NCBI RefSeq assembly: GCF_003605125.1
Contig: NZ_QPQT01000005.1
Location: 186,001 to 250,000 of the forward strand
Direction of reading: 5' to 3'
Source: Shewanella algidipiscicola
GTDB lineage: Bacteria; Pseudomonadota; Gammaproteobacteria; Enterobacterales; Shewanellaceae
DNA length: 64,000 nt
Below the pieces are notes generated by a model that saw nothing but the letters and a program-made list of their open reading frames with translations, ran no database searches and was not told the origin of the DNA. The position numbers and the translations under genes were made by a program. Positions 9,403-18,965 of the stretch are shown here, one piece after another. How positions within the stretch are numbered: position 1 is the first letter of the stretch; each line of letters opens with the position of its first letter.

Positions 9403-10344
9403 TTACTTTCGCTTTGCATATAGCGACTCATAAGGCCTATCCCAATAAGGTGACGCACCGATATGCCCCTTGATAAAGTCAATAAATGCACTTACCTTAG
9501 GTGCTAAATGTTTACGCCGAGGGTAGACAGCTTGCAGGGGTAAATGGTGTGTCAATTGCCATTCAGGCAACAGAGGGACCAAGGTGCCTTTGGCTACCTC
9601 ATCTTCTAATAGATAACTGGCAAGATACACCACACCTAAGCCACTGATCGCAGCCGATTTTAGGGCTGGTGCATTATCGACCCTAAAATTACCCGAGACC
9701 CCTATCTCACAATAATCATCTTCTTTCTTAAACTGCCAAACACTGTGTTCATGCCACTCTCCTTGATACACAAGACAGTTATGGTCGACTAACTGCTCTG
9801 GACGCTCAGGATAACCGTGCTTTTCAACATAATCAGGCGAGGCCAGCAGTAAAAACTGACACTTCATTAAGGGTCTTGCTACCATACCCAGCGGCAATTG
9901 CTCTGACATAGTTAATAGCAGATCTAACCCTTCGCTGACGACATCCACCTTATGGTCTAACAAGCTGACCTGTAATTCTAACTCCGGATGTTTAGCCATG
10001 AAATCAGGTAATGCCGGGATAAGGTGCATAGTCCCAAAAGACTGTGAAATCCCCACTTTAAGTACACCGCGGGTGGCATCATTAAGATTGTGTACACTCG
10101 CAACCGCTTGCTCGGCATCTCTCAGTAACTCTTCACCTTGGGTATAGAGTAACTGTCCGGCCTCGGTTAGACTCAAACTACGCGTGGTACGCTGGATCAG
10201 CTGAACACCAAGTTTATGTTCTAAATCAGCAACCTGGGTGCTAACTTTAGATTTAGAAATCCCCAATTTACGCGCGGCGGAACTAAAACTACCTGCACGA
10301 GCAACATGAGTAAAAATTGCAATAGGTTCTAAAAGTTCTAACAT
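9403..10344 (-). CDS. LysR family transcriptional regulator
   Basis: A 313-residue regulator with a LysR-type winged helix-turn-helix at residues 1-62 (GSFSSAARKLGISKSKVSTQVADLEHKL region) and a substrate-binding domain from about 90 to 300. The overall pattern, including the RTTRSLSLTEAG hinge, resembles the large CrgA/YafC-like group, whose ligands are mostly unknown. It has no adjacent divergent metabolic gene that would hint at a target. It is flanked by the convergent DUF885 gene and, on the other side, by yggN on the same strand. Confidence 0.88.
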   Translation of the reverse strand: MLELLEPIAIFTHVARAGSFSSAARKLGISKSKVSTQVADLEHKLGVQLIQRTTRSLSLTEAGQLLYTQGEELLRDAEQAVASVHNLNDATRGVLKVGISQSFGTMHLIPALPDFMAKHPELELQVSLLDHKVDVVSEGLDLLLTMSEQLPLGMVARPLMKCQFLLLASPDYVEKHGYPERPEQLVDHNCLVYQGEWHEHSVWQFKKEDDYCEIGVSGNFRVDNAPALKSAAISGLGVVYLASYLLEDEVAKGTLVPLLPEWQLTHHLPLQAVYPRRKHLAPKVSAFIDFIKGHIGASPYWDRPYESLYAKRK

Positions 10345-10687
10345 TTAAATAGCCTTAAGGTGTTTGCGACCATATTAATATATGTTGTAAACCATAGTGA
10401 TAAGCCACCCGTTTATGGTTATCTCTGTGATAATTAAAAATAACTTAACAGTAGAGTCAAACTGTTACTCATTTCATCATCGAAATTTAGCCAGCATTGT
10501 TATAATTTTTCGCAAGTATACCAAAAATTTACGCTTTAATTCTAATTCCTGCCATGCATTAGCATTGATTCTGTGGATAAATGAAGAAATATAACCAACA
10601 TGCAAACAAAAAAGCCCTACACCCAAGGCAAGTGTAGGGAAAATGTAGCCATATAAGGCCTACCAGAGAAGATGCAACAGTTCGCAG
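10345..10687. other. Intergenic region upstream of the LysR gene
   Basis: About 340 bp that must hold the LysR gene promoter near 10345-10450 and, at the other end, the yggN terminator. The sequence is very AT-rich at 10420-10590. A 65-codon plus-strand frame there has no family features and no ribosome-binding site. Confidence 0.55.
10608..10639 (-). terminator. Terminator after yggN
   Basis: CCCTACAC and GTGTAGGG form an 8-bp stem at 10615-10639 with a 9-nt loop. On the minus strand it is followed by GCTTTTTTG. It lies 48 bp beyond the yggN stop. Confidence 0.8.
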
Positions 10688-11512
10688 TTATTCTAACAAT
10701 AGTTTCTGAGGGGGATTCATTAGGGGATAAGCTGTCAACTCTGGTACTTGTTGACGTAATTGCGACTCCAGCGCAACCAGCTGCTGAAAGTCATCACACA
10801 GTTTGTCGGCACGCTGCTGCAAATCATTACTTTGTTGCTCAATTTGCACTTCGATATCTTTACCGACATTATCCATCTTGGTGGCGAACGCTTGCATTTT
10901 TTGCTCAAACGAGTCGCCATCACCTTTCATCATCTCGCTACCTAACGTCATCATCATGCTACCAATAGAGCTTTGCACTAACTGCTCCATCTGTTGCTCA
11001 AATTCTTGGCCGAAAGTCTCTTCCAGTGAAGACTCTGTAGCACCTAGGTAAAATTTATCACCATTTTGATAAGCAACAGTATCAATTCGCTGACTTAACT
11101 CCGTCATCATTTCATCAATTTTTGCGCCACTCGCATCACCAAGTAAAGGGGTTAATGCCATACTGACCGCTGTTGATGCGATACTAACAGCATCATGAAC
11201 AAGATCGATAACCTCTGGCAGCTGTCTCGACACTTCATCGGCATATTGGTTAATCAAGGTTCGTTGTTTGGCATCGAGTTGCACCTCTACGCCATCGACA
11301 TACAATTTACCGACCTCGATGCGATACACCTCTTTTTCGGCCTCTGATATCACCAGTTTCTGAGGCTCTACCGCCACATCATAATTGAGGCTAACTTCAC
11401 ACTGGCTATTATCATTGCTAAAAGAGAAATGATTATCTTTTTCGCTGGCCTGCACACTACTGCTGACAGCCAGTAATGCACACAATCCCAAAGAGGTATT
11501 GATGTAATTCAT
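10688..11512 (-). CDS. yggN: YggN family (DUF2884) exported protein
   Basis: A 274-residue protein with a signal peptide of about 22 residues ending in VQA. The rest is mostly helical and acidic, with conserved Cys residues at about 38 and 240 that could form a disulfide in the periplasm. Length, the VDGVEVQLDAKQR stretch and linkage to yggL-trmB-mutY identify the DUF2884/YggN family. The function of this family is unknown. Met- and Gln-rich helices around residues 165-215 give a biased composition. It has its own terminator and a 260-bp upstream gap, so it is probably transcribed apart from glsB. Confidence 0.85.
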   Translation of the reverse strand: MNYINTSLGLCALLAVSSSVQASEKDNHFSFSNDNSQCEVSLNYDVAVEPQKLVISEAEKEVYRIEVGKLYVDGVEVQLDAKQRTLINQYADEVSRQLPEVIDLVHDAVSIASTAVSMALTPLLGDASGAKIDEMMTELSQRIDTVAYQNGDKFYLGATESSLEETFGQEFEQQMEQLVQSSIGSMMMTLGSEMMKGDGDSFEQKMQAFATKMDNVGKDIEVQIEQQSNDLQQRADKLCDDFQQLVALESQLRQQVPELTAYPLMNPPQKLLLE

Positions 11513-11773
11513 ATTATTAATCCTTAATCATAAATTGCCGATATCGATTGCTATCTGTATCACGCTGTCGTCATCATCAGATATTGGGCATGAGATACCA
11601 CTATAGTTAACACTCGATAAGTTGACTTTAACTAAGCCAAATGAATACAGATTTTATGCCAAAACACATATACACTATATTATCAATTAGTTATCAAGTT
11701 TAGGTGCAGGTGTTTAACCGAGGCGTTAGCAATTTTGACCAGTAGTTAGTCGCTATTGCTAACTCATAAAAGA

Positions 11774-12688
11774 TTAGAAAATCGAGCGACCCAGAGATTG
11801 AGATAGCATTTCAAGGGCTGCGGTACCAGCAAGTGAATTACCATTTTTATCTAACTCAGGCGACCAAACACACACGCTCATATCACCTGGAATAACGGCA
11901 ATAATGCCTCCGCCAACACCACTTTTACCCGGCATGCCGACGCGATAAGCAAACTCCCCTGCACCATCGTACAGGCCAGATGTAGCCAATAAGGCATTGA
12001 GTTTACGTGTCTGAATAGGTGACACAATCGCCTCGCCCGATAAACTTTTGCCGCCATTCGCCAAGTAAAGCATCGCCTTAGACAGATCGGCGCAGCTCAT
12101 GCGCATGGCACAATAATGAAAATAGTTTTTTAAGACTCTATTGACATCATTATTGAAATTACCAAAAGATTTCATCAAGTAGGCAATAGCCGCATTTCGG
12201 GCGCTGTGATCATATTCTGATGCAGCCACCTGCTTGTCATAGACTATATGTGGGTTACCGCTAAGGGCTCTGACAATTTCCAGCATACGCTGTTTAGGTG
12301 CGCCAAGGCGTGTGTGCAACAGATCGGCAATAATTAGAGCGCCTGCATTAATAAACGGATTACGCGGCACGCCACGTTCAAGTTCAATTTGCACTAGGGA
12401 ATTAAATGATTGTCCCGACGGCTCTTTGCCTACGCGAGACCAAATGTCTTGCTCTTCATACAAGGTGAGAGCCACAGTCAGGCTAAATACTTTGGAGATA
12501 CTTTGTATCGAAAAAGGCTCTAAATAATCACCAGCGCCTATGGTAGTACCATCAATGGTGGTGACGGCAATGCCTAACTTACCGGGATCGACATTAGCTA
12601 ATGCAGGAATATAGTCGGCGACCTTGCCTTGGCCGAGCAGGGGGCGAACTTGCGCCACCACCTGCTCTAATAATGCCTGTTCGGGCAT
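11774..12688 (-). CDS. glsB: Glutaminase B
   Basis: Hydrolyses L-glutamine to glutamate and ammonia; a serine-dependent enzyme with a beta-lactamase-like fold. The protein has 304 residues. The nucleophile motif is S63-x-x-K66 in [10 protein letters not shown]; other marks are [39 protein letters not shown] and [12 protein letters not shown]. The ATG at 12688 overlaps the yggL stop by one base (TAATG) and has GGTGG at a suitable distance. An ATG four codons earlier, at 12700, is possible. Its place between yggN and yggL is not the enterobacterial arrangement. Confidence 0.95.
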   Translation of the reverse strand: MPEQALLEQVVAQVRPLLGQGKVADYIPALANVDPGKLGIAVTTIDGTTIGAGDYLEPFSIQSISKVFSLTVALTLYEEQDIWSRVGKEPSGQSFNSLVQIELERGVPRNPFINAGALIIADLLHTRLGAPKQRMLEIVRALSGNPHIVYDKQVAASEYDHSARNAAIAYLMKSFGNFNNDVNRVLKNYFHYCAMRMSCADLSKAMLYLANGGKSLSGEAIVSPIQTRKLNALLATSGLYDGAGEFAYRVGMPGKSGVGGGIIAVIPGDMSVCVWSPELDKNGNSLAGTAALEMLSQSLGRSIF

Positions 12689-13011
12689 TAATTCCACCAA
12701 ATATCATAAAGCTCGCTAACTTCAACCTTGGTTGTCGGTTGTTGCTGCCAAAACGCACGGACTGCTTCGCGGTCTTCTTCGGTGCACTTACCGATAGACT
12801 GAGTAGCAATAATACCTTCCCACTCTTTATGTCCACCACCGTGGAAGCCTAACTTACGCGCCTCTATCACTTGGGCAATAAACTGATCCACTATAGTGTC
12901 GATCTGCTCCTCTGACACTGAATCGTCAAATGTCCAGTTAACATCAAATCCAAACTCTTGAAACTCATCAATACGCAGTTTTTTGCGAAGACGACGGCTA
13001 CGTGTTGCCAT
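12688..13011 (-). CDS. yggL: YggL family 50S ribosome-binding protein (DUF469)
   Basis: A 107-residue basic-then-acidic protein. The opening [18 protein letters not shown] and the ending ELYDIWWN are diagnostic of YggL, a protein reported to associate with the large ribosomal subunit. A central [11 protein letters not shown] motif is also conserved. It is the first gene of a likely yggL-glsB transcript, 81 bp after trmB. Confidence 0.92.
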   Translation of the reverse strand: MATRSRRLRKKLRIDEFQEFGFDVNWTFDDSVSEEQIDTIVDQFIAQVIEARKLGFHGGGHKEWEGIIATQSIGKCTEEDREAVRAFWQQQPTTKVEVSELYDIWWN

Positions 13012-13092
13012 ATTTTACCCCGTTAATTGCTAACAATACTTACTCAAATACTGCCAAATTAATCATTTGATTATCATGGCAATGTTAAAATC

Positions 13093-13809
13093 TTATTCAC
13101 AGCGTTCGAACATTAGATCCCATACGCCATGGCCGAGGCGATGACCACGGGCTTCAAACTTAGTTAAGGGACGATGCTCTGGTCGTGGCACAAAATCCCC
13201 GGTAACAGACTGATTTTTATAACCAGGTGCCGCGCTCATTACCTCAAGCATATGCTCGCTGTAATTTTCCCAATCGGTTGCCAAATGAAACACACCACCA
13301 ATCTTAAGGCTGTTACGAATCGTCTGCACAAATTCAGGCTGCACAATACGACGCTTGTGATGACGTTTTTTGTGCCAAGGATCGGGGAAAAACAGCTGCA
13401 CCCGCGCAAGAGAGCCAGGTAAGATACTGTTTTCGAGCACTTCAACCGCATCATGATGGAACACGCGTAAATTGGTCACGCCCGCTTCGGCGGCATCGGC
13501 TAAACATGCGCCAACCCCAGGCTTATGCACTTCGATACCAATAAAGTTCAGCTCAGGAGCGGCCTTAGCCATCTCAACCAGCGAGGCACCCATACCGAAA
13601 CCTATCTCAAGTACGGTATCTGCTTCACGGCCAAATATGGCGGCTAAATCCAGTGGCTGTGGCGAGTAATCTAGCCCCATCACTGGCCATTGTTGCTCCA
13701 TTGCAACCGCTTGACCTTTTGTTAAACGCCCTTCTCGTAATACAAAGCTTCTTACTTTACGAAGGTATTTACCCTCTTCATTAAATTCAGCGGTGGTAAC
13801 GTCACTCAT
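13093..13809 (-). CDS. trmB: tRNA (guanine-N7-)-methyltransferase
   Basis: Uses S-adenosylmethionine to form 7-methylguanosine at position 46 of tRNAs. The protein has 238 residues. The SAM-binding motif [11 protein letters not shown] is near residues 71-81, and the family signature [15 protein letters not shown] follows near 145-159. The C-terminal [17 protein letters not shown] is also typical. It diverges from mutY across about 280 bp that contain no other convincing gene. Confidence 0.96.
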   Translation of the reverse strand: MSDVTTAEFNEEGKYLRKVRSFVLREGRLTKGQAVAMEQQWPVMGLDYSPQPLDLAAIFGREADTVLEIGFGMGASLVEMAKAAPELNFIGIEVHKPGVGACLADAAEAGVTNLRVFHHDAVEVLENSILPGSLARVQLFFPDPWHKKRHHKRRIVQPEFVQTIRNSLKIGGVFHLATDWENYSEHMLEVMSAAPGYKNQSVTGDFVPRPEHRPLTKFEARGHRLGHGVWDLMFERCE

Positions 13810-14092
13810 TGTTTTAGCCTCAATAATCTGCCAGCGATGGCCATATAGTCTCTGATGTAGCTTAAATTAGGGTTATCTGCCGATAACGGCGCCTCACCAG
13901 CAAGATTGTAGTTAACCTTGATACTAATATATTTGGAAATCATAAAAAGAAAGGCATTATGCAAAGTTACTGGTGCAGTGCAAGCCCTATTGTCGCCAAA
14001 GTATACCAATAATCATCATAGATGCGACCAACGCTATAGGTTAACGCCTATTTAGGTTGAGAAACCAAGATACGCTCTATACACTGTGCGCC

Positions 14093-15178
14093 ATGAAAAA
14101 AGAGCCATTTCACCAGCGCATTGTTAGCTGGTACGCCGAACACGGCCGTAAGCACCTTCCTTGGCAACAAGATAAAACCCCTTATAAAGTATGGGTGTCA
14201 GAGATCATGTTGCAGCAGACGCAAGTCGCAACCGTTATTCCCTATTTCGAAGCCTTTATGCAGCGGTTTCCGAGCATAAAAGAGCTCGCACTGGCCAAGC
14301 AAGATGAAGTCCTGCACCATTGGACAGGCCTAGGCTACTATGCCAGAGCCCGAAACTTGCATAAAAGTGCCCAGCTTATCGTCACCCAGCATGGCGGCGA
14401 GTTTCCTACCGAATTTGAACAAGTATTAGCCCTACCTGGCATTGGTCGCTCCACAGCAGGGGCGGTGTTATCGCTCTCTCTTGGTCAACATCATCCGATT
14501 TTAGATGGCAATGTAAAAAGAGTGCTCGCGCGCCACGGCGCCATCGCTGGCTGGCCAGGAAAAAAGCAGGTTGAGGAGCAACTATGGCAGCTTACCGATG
14601 CCCTTACTCCAAAACAGCACATTACCCAATACAATCAAGCGATGATGGATATTGGTGCCAGCATCTGTACTCGCGCTAAACCTAAGTGCGAACAGTGCCC
14701 TGTAGCTGTCGATTGCAAAGCCCAGTTAATGGGGCGCCAAACCGAGTTCCCAGGGAAAAAACCTAAAAAAAGCATCCCAGAAAAACAAGCCTTTATGTTG
14801 GTGCTCCGTGATGACAAGCAAGTGATGATGATTAAACGTCCTCCGGCGGGTATCTGGGGCGGGCTCTGGTGTTTCCCTCAATTTTCCTCTCGAGCCGAGT
14901 TGGATAACTATGCCCAGCAGCAGGCAATTAGGCTGCACTTAGCTGAGCCGCTCACCAGCTTTAGGCACACCTTTAGCCATTTCCATCTCGATATCACCGC
15001 CATAGAGGGCACCATAGTCCAAAGTGACAGCCAAGATAAAGTGGCAGTAAAAGCCCATCTGGTAATGGAAGATGATGCATCACTCTGGTATAACATAACC
15101 AATCCACCGAAAGTTGGCCTTGCTGCGGCAACCGAGCGTATTTTAGCCAGCCTAGGTTCAGTAGTCATTAAGGAGTAA
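14093..15178 (+). CDS. mutY: Adenine DNA glycosylase MutY
   Basis: Removes adenine mispaired with 8-oxoguanine and so prevents G:C to T:A changes. The protein has 361 residues. The catalytic residues fall at E37 (SEIMLQQTQ) and D138 (ILDGNVKRV). The helix-hairpin-helix is [10 protein letters not shown] at 114-123. The [4Fe-4S] ligands are C192, C199, C202 and C208. A C-terminal NUDIX-like 8-oxoG recognition domain spans about 225-355. The ATG at 14093 gives the standard N-terminus; an upstream start at 14057 adds 12 non-family residues. yggX follows after two bases. Confidence 0.97.
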   Translation: MKKEPFHQRIVSWYAEHGRKHLPWQQDKTPYKVWVSEIMLQQTQVATVIPYFEAFMQRFPSIKELALAKQDEVLHHWTGLGYYARARNLHKSAQLIVTQHGGEFPTEFEQVLALPGIGRSTAGAVLSLSLGQHHPILDGNVKRVLARHGAIAGWPGKKQVEEQLWQLTDALTPKQHITQYNQAMMDIGASICTRAKPKCEQCPVAVDCKAQLMGRQTEFPGKKPKKSIPEKQAFMLVLRDDKQVMMIKRPPAGIWGGLWCFPQFSSRAELDNYAQQQAIRLHLAEPLTSFRHTFSHFHLDITAIEGTIVQSDSQDKVAVKAHLVMEDDASLWYNITNPPKVGLAAATERILASLGSVVIKE

Positions 15179-15180
15179 TC

Positions 15181-15459
15181 ATGGCGCGTACAGTGAATTG
15201 CCAATATCTAAAGAAAGAGGCTGACGGCCTAGCCTTCCAACTTTACCCTGGAGAGTTGGGTAAACGTATTTTTGACAATATTAGTCAAGAGGCATGGACA
15301 CTTTGGCAAGCAAAACAAACCATGCTTATCAACGAGAAAAAGCTCAACATGATGAATGTTGACGACCGTAAGTTCCTCGAAGAACAGATGGTCAACTTTT
15401 TATTTGAAGGTAAAGAGGTCGAAATTGAAGGTTATGTCCCCCAGAAGGATGACCAGTAA
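15181..15459 (+). CDS. yggX: YggX, Fe(2+)-trafficking/oxidative protection protein
   Basis: A 92-residue protein of the YggX family, thought to take part in iron handling and protection of iron-sulfur clusters from oxidants. Family marks are [17 protein letters not shown] with the conserved Cys7, [10 protein letters not shown] and [17 protein letters not shown]. It starts 2 bp after the mutY stop with GGAG in the end of mutY, so the two are almost certainly co-transcribed, as in E. coli. Confidence 0.96.
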   Translation: MARTVNCQYLKKEADGLAFQLYPGELGKRIFDNISQEAWTLWQAKQTMLINEKKLNMMNVDDRKFLEEQMVNFLFEGKEVEIEGYVPQKDDQ

Positions 15460-15525
15460 TCAGTAAAAGGACGACAAGTAAAAGGTCGACCAGTAAATCC
15501 TCCTCGCATAACCTCGCAATAAATA

Positions 15526-15560
15526 GGCGCCACTTAACGATGAGTTAATGGCGCCTGTTT
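15526..15560 (+). terminator. Terminator after yggX
   Basis: GGCGCCA and TGGCGCC plus an inner TTAAC/GTTAA pairing with one bulged C form a long stem at 15526-15555, followed by TGTTTGCATTT. The U-tract is imperfect but the position, 66 bp after yggX, fits. Confidence 0.65.
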
Positions 15561-15621
15561 GCATTTATGGCAAGTTAGCCCTACCTGCCAAGCCACCTCT
15601 ATTCAGCCTATTTGCTTTATC

Positions 15622-15890
15622 CTAGGGCCTGTTGATCTTTGCTGGTTGAATGTTGTTCGAGACAAAAACGTGTTAATCGAGGCGAGTGGATTGCAGCCTA
15701 GTCATCTAAGCAAAATTCACTTAACAAAGAGTAAAACGTTTTTAGCCGACCCCTTCGGGCAGCGTTTGTTGGGTATTTTTACTGCGTTCTCAGCTTTTTA
15801 TGTAGAATAACTACACCACAAAGCTTCTGCCTTGTATAAATACCCAACAATTCACCGCAAAAACAACCTTGAAAGATCAACAGGCCCTAG
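15622..15890. repeat. Miniature inverted-repeat element, copy A (269 bp with flanks)
   Basis: Terminal inverted repeats GGGCCTGTTGATCTTT and its complement bound a non-autonomous element. CTAG stands at both ends, read either as a 4-bp target duplication or as the tip of the inverted repeat around a TA duplication. A second inverted repeat (TTGTTGGGTATTT and AAATACCCAACAA) lies inside. No transposase is encoded. Copy B at 55318-55569 is in the opposite orientation, differs by about nine substitutions and lacks 17 bp found here. A reading frame from the left end through about 15810 is open in both copies. A parent insertion sequence of the IS5 type (YTAR targets) is possible but not shown. Confidence 0.88.
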
Positions 15891-16006
15891 GCGCAGCTTG
15901 CCTATGCCACCACAATATCACCTTAATTTAAGTGCCCCCATACAAGCTGAATCAACATAGATATGACTGCCTTTAATGGCTAACAGTGCAAGACCCATCA
16001 AACAGA

Positions 16007-16036
16007 AAACCCTTAATGCTGACATTAAGGGTTTTT
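16007..16036 (-). terminator. Bidirectional terminator after the porin gene
   Basis: AAACCCTTAATG and CATTAAGGGTTT pair around a CTGA loop. T-runs lie on both sides (TTTTTGG on plus, TTTTCTG on minus). It lies 43 bp beyond the porin stop. Confidence 0.85.
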
Positions 16037-16078
16037 GGCTAAGCGTTAATGGCAATTAAAGCCGGCTATGGAGTCACA

Positions 16079-17029
16079 TTAAAATTTATGCTCTAAACCG
16101 AAACCGAAGTATTTTTCATCGTTAACTTCAGCTTCTAATGAACGGTTGGTATAGAAAGCAAATAGCTTAGTCGGTTTACCCAGTTTGTAATCACCACCCA
16201 CTGACCATGAATCACCCAGATCTTCCATATCTTGATACTGCGCTTTCAGCACGATAGCCTCTATGGTGTAAGCCGCACTTAACAAGTAGCCCGTTTTACT
16301 CTCGGCGCCGACAACCGCTTCACCCAACTTAGTGTAAGTCGCCTCTTGCTGCTGATACATACCACCTAACACTAAATCGGCAATTTTACCTTGCACCGTG
16401 GCGCGCACCACCCCGTAGCCTTTTACGTCTGCATCATAGGCAACCGAGGCGAAGATAGGCGATTTTTTCAACTTAGCATCACCATACATGGCTGCAACGC
16501 TAAATCCATCTTGAGCATATTGTGAACTCGCACCTTCTGCGGCATAGGTCACCCCAAGGGTAAAACCGCTAAAGGCTGGCGTAATATAAGTCGCAGTCTG
16601 CTCGATACGGTTTTCACCTTTAAATAAGTTTTTCAGATCACCCGAGAGATCGTTAAACTGGTCAACCTTCCCCTGAGACACCTTAAGCATAGTATCGTTA
16701 CGGCCAACAGAAAAAGCCCCGAAGTTACCTTTAAGGCCAACAAACTGATTGCGCGCCTTGAAGTTTTCCTTGGCTGAGTCACCGGTATCGACTTCATATT
16801 CTACAGTATAGAAAGCTTCGAGCGATGGGCTTAACTCAAAATCCCCTTTAACACCAAAGCGTGACGCGTTACTTTGAATCGTCGTTGTTGCATCACCATC
16901 GACATCATTAGATTGAGCCGTCACATTTAACTTTCCGTAAACAGTCAATGGATCCGCCGCCTGTGCAGATGCAAGAGTGGCAGTCGCTAACGCAGAAGCA
17001 AGCAGAGTTTTACAAAAAACGTTCATCAT
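16079..17029 (-). CDS. Gram-negative general porin
   Basis: A 316-residue outer membrane beta-barrel porin. The signal peptide of about 24 residues ends in ASAQA and is followed by ADPLTVYGKLNVTAQ, the usual first strand of trimeric porins. Later strands include SRFGVKGDFELSPSLEAFYTVE, NQFVGLKGNFGAFSVGR and the terminal FGFGLEHKF, whose final Phe is the outer membrane assembly signal. It belongs to the OmpC-like/Porin_4 group. The solute preference cannot be read. The ATG at 17029 or the next codon at 17026 may be used. Confidence 0.9.
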   Translation of the reverse strand: MMNVFCKTLLASALATATLASAQAADPLTVYGKLNVTAQSNDVDGDATTTIQSNASRFGVKGDFELSPSLEAFYTVEYEVDTGDSAKENFKARNQFVGLKGNFGAFSVGRNDTMLKVSQGKVDQFNDLSGDLKNLFKGENRIEQTATYITPAFSGFTLGVTYAAEGASSQYAQDGFSVAAMYGDAKLKKSPIFASVAYDADVKGYGVVRATVQGKIADLVLGGMYQQQEATYTKLGEAVVGAESKTGYLLSAAYTIEAIVLKAQYQDMEDLGDSWSVGGDYKLGKPTKLFAFYTNRSLEAEVNDEKYFGFGLEHKF

Positions 17030-17331
17030 TAAATCCTTTCGACGTATGTTCGTCTGGGTTATTGGTTTGGACGGCCGAAAGTGTGCAATTTTTATGTTGC
17101 AGTTTTATTTCATGTTTTGGCATTGCCATCGCACTAAGCATATGAAGACGATAAGATTGGCTCTCAAAGCCATACAGAGTAAGGCTTTGAGCAAGACTAA
17201 AAGTAATGTGACAGTTTGATGAATTATGCTAAAAGCGAACTTTTTATGACATTTTGCCGCTAAGCGATAGCGGTTTACCCGACGTCGACAATGGCTTACA
17301 CTGCGGCTTTATTTTTGATTGGGCGCCTATC
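17030..17331. other. Divergent promoter region, porin and rdgC
   Basis: About 300 bp between the start codons of the porin gene and rdgC. It must hold both promoters. No operator with a convincing consensus was found. Confidence 0.5.
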
Positions 17332-18243
17332 ATGTGGTTTAAAAATCTTACAGTTTATCGTTTTAATAAACCTTTCTCTGTCGATACAGAAGCGCTAGAG
17401 AAGTCACTTGAAGACTTTACCTTTTCTCCCTGCTCAAGTCAGGACATCAGCAAGTTTGGCTTTTCAAAAGCATTAGGCAAACTCGGGCACACCTTAGTCC
17501 ATAGCGCAGGTGACAGACACCTTATTTGTGTCACCAAAGAGGAGAAAATTCTTCCCTCACAAGTGATTAAAGAAGCACTTGATGAAAAAGTGACGCAAAT
17601 TGAAGATGCTGAAAATCGTAAACTGGCGAAAAAAGAGAAAGATGCATTAAAAGATGAGATCACCACGACCTTGTTACCACGCGCTTTTTCTCGTCGTAGC
17701 CAGACTCATGCGTTGATCTTGCCCGAAATCGATATGATTTTAGTCGACAGCTCAAGCGCCGCTAAGGCTGAAGAGTTACTCGCGCTACTGCGAAAGGCAT
17801 TAGGCTCGCTACCTGTTATTCCATTGAGCTTTAAAACGCCTATCGAAACTCAGTTAACCGATTGGTTAAAAGCCAATAGCGCACCAGCGCCGTTTGAGAT
17901 GCAAGATGAAGCCGAACTCAAATCTGACTCAGATGAAGGTGGTATTGTACGCTTCAAGCAGCAAGATCTGACCGAAAACGAGGTCCTTGCCCATATCGAA
18001 ACGGGTAAGCAAGTACATAAGTTAGCACTACATTTTGCTCAATCCATCGCGTTTGTTCTGCAATCAGATGCTGGCATTAAACGCCTTAAGTTTTCTGAAG
18101 AGTTTAGAGCAGGCAATGACGAAGTGGGCACCGAAGATCCTATCGCACGACTGGACGCAGACTTTGCCCTAATGGGCAGTGAATTAATTGCTTTGATGAA
18201 CGCCTTAGTTGAAGTGCTTGGCGGTTTCGAAGATAGCCTGTAA
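17332..18243 (+). CDS. rdgC: RdgC, recombination-associated ring protein
   Basis: Ring-shaped double-stranded DNA-binding protein that modulates RecA-driven recombination and is linked to restart of stalled forks. The 303 residues equal the E. coli length. Family marks are [11 protein letters not shown] at the start, [43 protein letters not shown] and [16 protein letters not shown]. The ATG at 17332 gives this N-terminus; 26 upstream in-frame residues back to 17254 are not family-like. Confidence 0.96.
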   Translation: MWFKNLTVYRFNKPFSVDTEALEKSLEDFTFSPCSSQDISKFGFSKALGKLGHTLVHSAGDRHLICVTKEEKILPSQVIKEALDEKVTQIEDAENRKLAKKEKDALKDEITTTLLPRAFSRRSQTHALILPEIDMILVDSSSAAKAEELLALLRKALGSLPVIPLSFKTPIETQLTDWLKANSAPAPFEMQDEAELKSDSDEGGIVRFKQQDLTENEVLAHIETGKQVHKLALHFAQSIAFVLQSDAGIKRLKFSEEFRAGNDEVGTEDPIARLDADFALMGSELIALMNALVEVLGGFEDSL

Positions 18244-18314
18244 AGCACTTAATCACTCAATTAATGAGCAAGGTTTAACCCCTTTACGGGTTGACTGAGC
18301 TGCAATTGATAAAC

Positions 18315-18342
18315 AGCCACCGCAATCCGCGGTGGCTTTTTT
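18315..18342 (+). terminator. Terminator after rdgC
   Basis: AGCCACCGC and GCGGTGGCT form a 9-bp stem around AATCC, followed by TTTTTTG. It lies 72 bp beyond the rdgC stop. Confidence 0.9.
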
Positions 18343-18965
18343 GTCTTAGGTCTCTTGCCCCAATATTTTGACACATATAGGGTTTCATATGACAACCATA
18401 TCCGCACGCATTAAGCGTTAACACCAGATATGTTAAAAACGTTAGATTGCTGCTTGCTGGCGACGTTACTCAAGACAACATAATCGCGGCCCATACTTAA
18501 CCTTGAACTCATGTGACACAGCGCCGACGTCATAGGTAATGAAAATGGATAAAGATATCTCTTCAGATCAGGCTTTGATAACAGGTTATCCCTGCATTTA
18601 AAGCGAGAATTAAAACCTAACGGCTTAAGCTTATCGATCACCCTTGATACTTATTTTTACCTATTCGCGGTAAGTTAACCGTCAAGATGATCGCATCAGT
18701 TATTGCTTCGCCCATCACACCTCAAGCTTAACCGAGATAAGCCAGAGTTAGACTAAAGTCGAAATGACATTTGACTTTAACATAAGAGAGGGCAATAAAA
18801 AGACATTTAAAATCAAAATCAAGTGCATAGCTGGTTTCTCACACGCCTGCTTCTGTTATTATTGCTGCCTTATAAGGTTCGTGATTAAAACCTAGAATAG
18901 TATTGAGTTACGGACACAACCCCAAAATCATAACAAGCCCTTAATAAGGTGGTTGCGAGATACCC
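18343..18965. other. Non-coding gap upstream of the TPR gene
   Basis: About 620 bp with no supported gene. A 76-codon minus-strand frame at 18411-18641 has no ribosome-binding site and no family features. The last 150 bp probably hold the promoter of the TPR gene. Confidence 0.5.

Noticed and set aside
10397-10594. 65-codon frame upstream of the LysR gene
   Set aside because: AT-rich, no ribosome-binding site, no family features.
13810-14009. 67-codon minus-strand frame before trmB
   Set aside because: No ribosome-binding site and no domain pattern; it occupies the promoter region of trmB and mutY.
18411-18641. 76-codon minus-strand frame in the gap after rdgC
   Set aside because: Composition looks random and there is no start signal. 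A remnant cannot be excluded, but nothing supports it.
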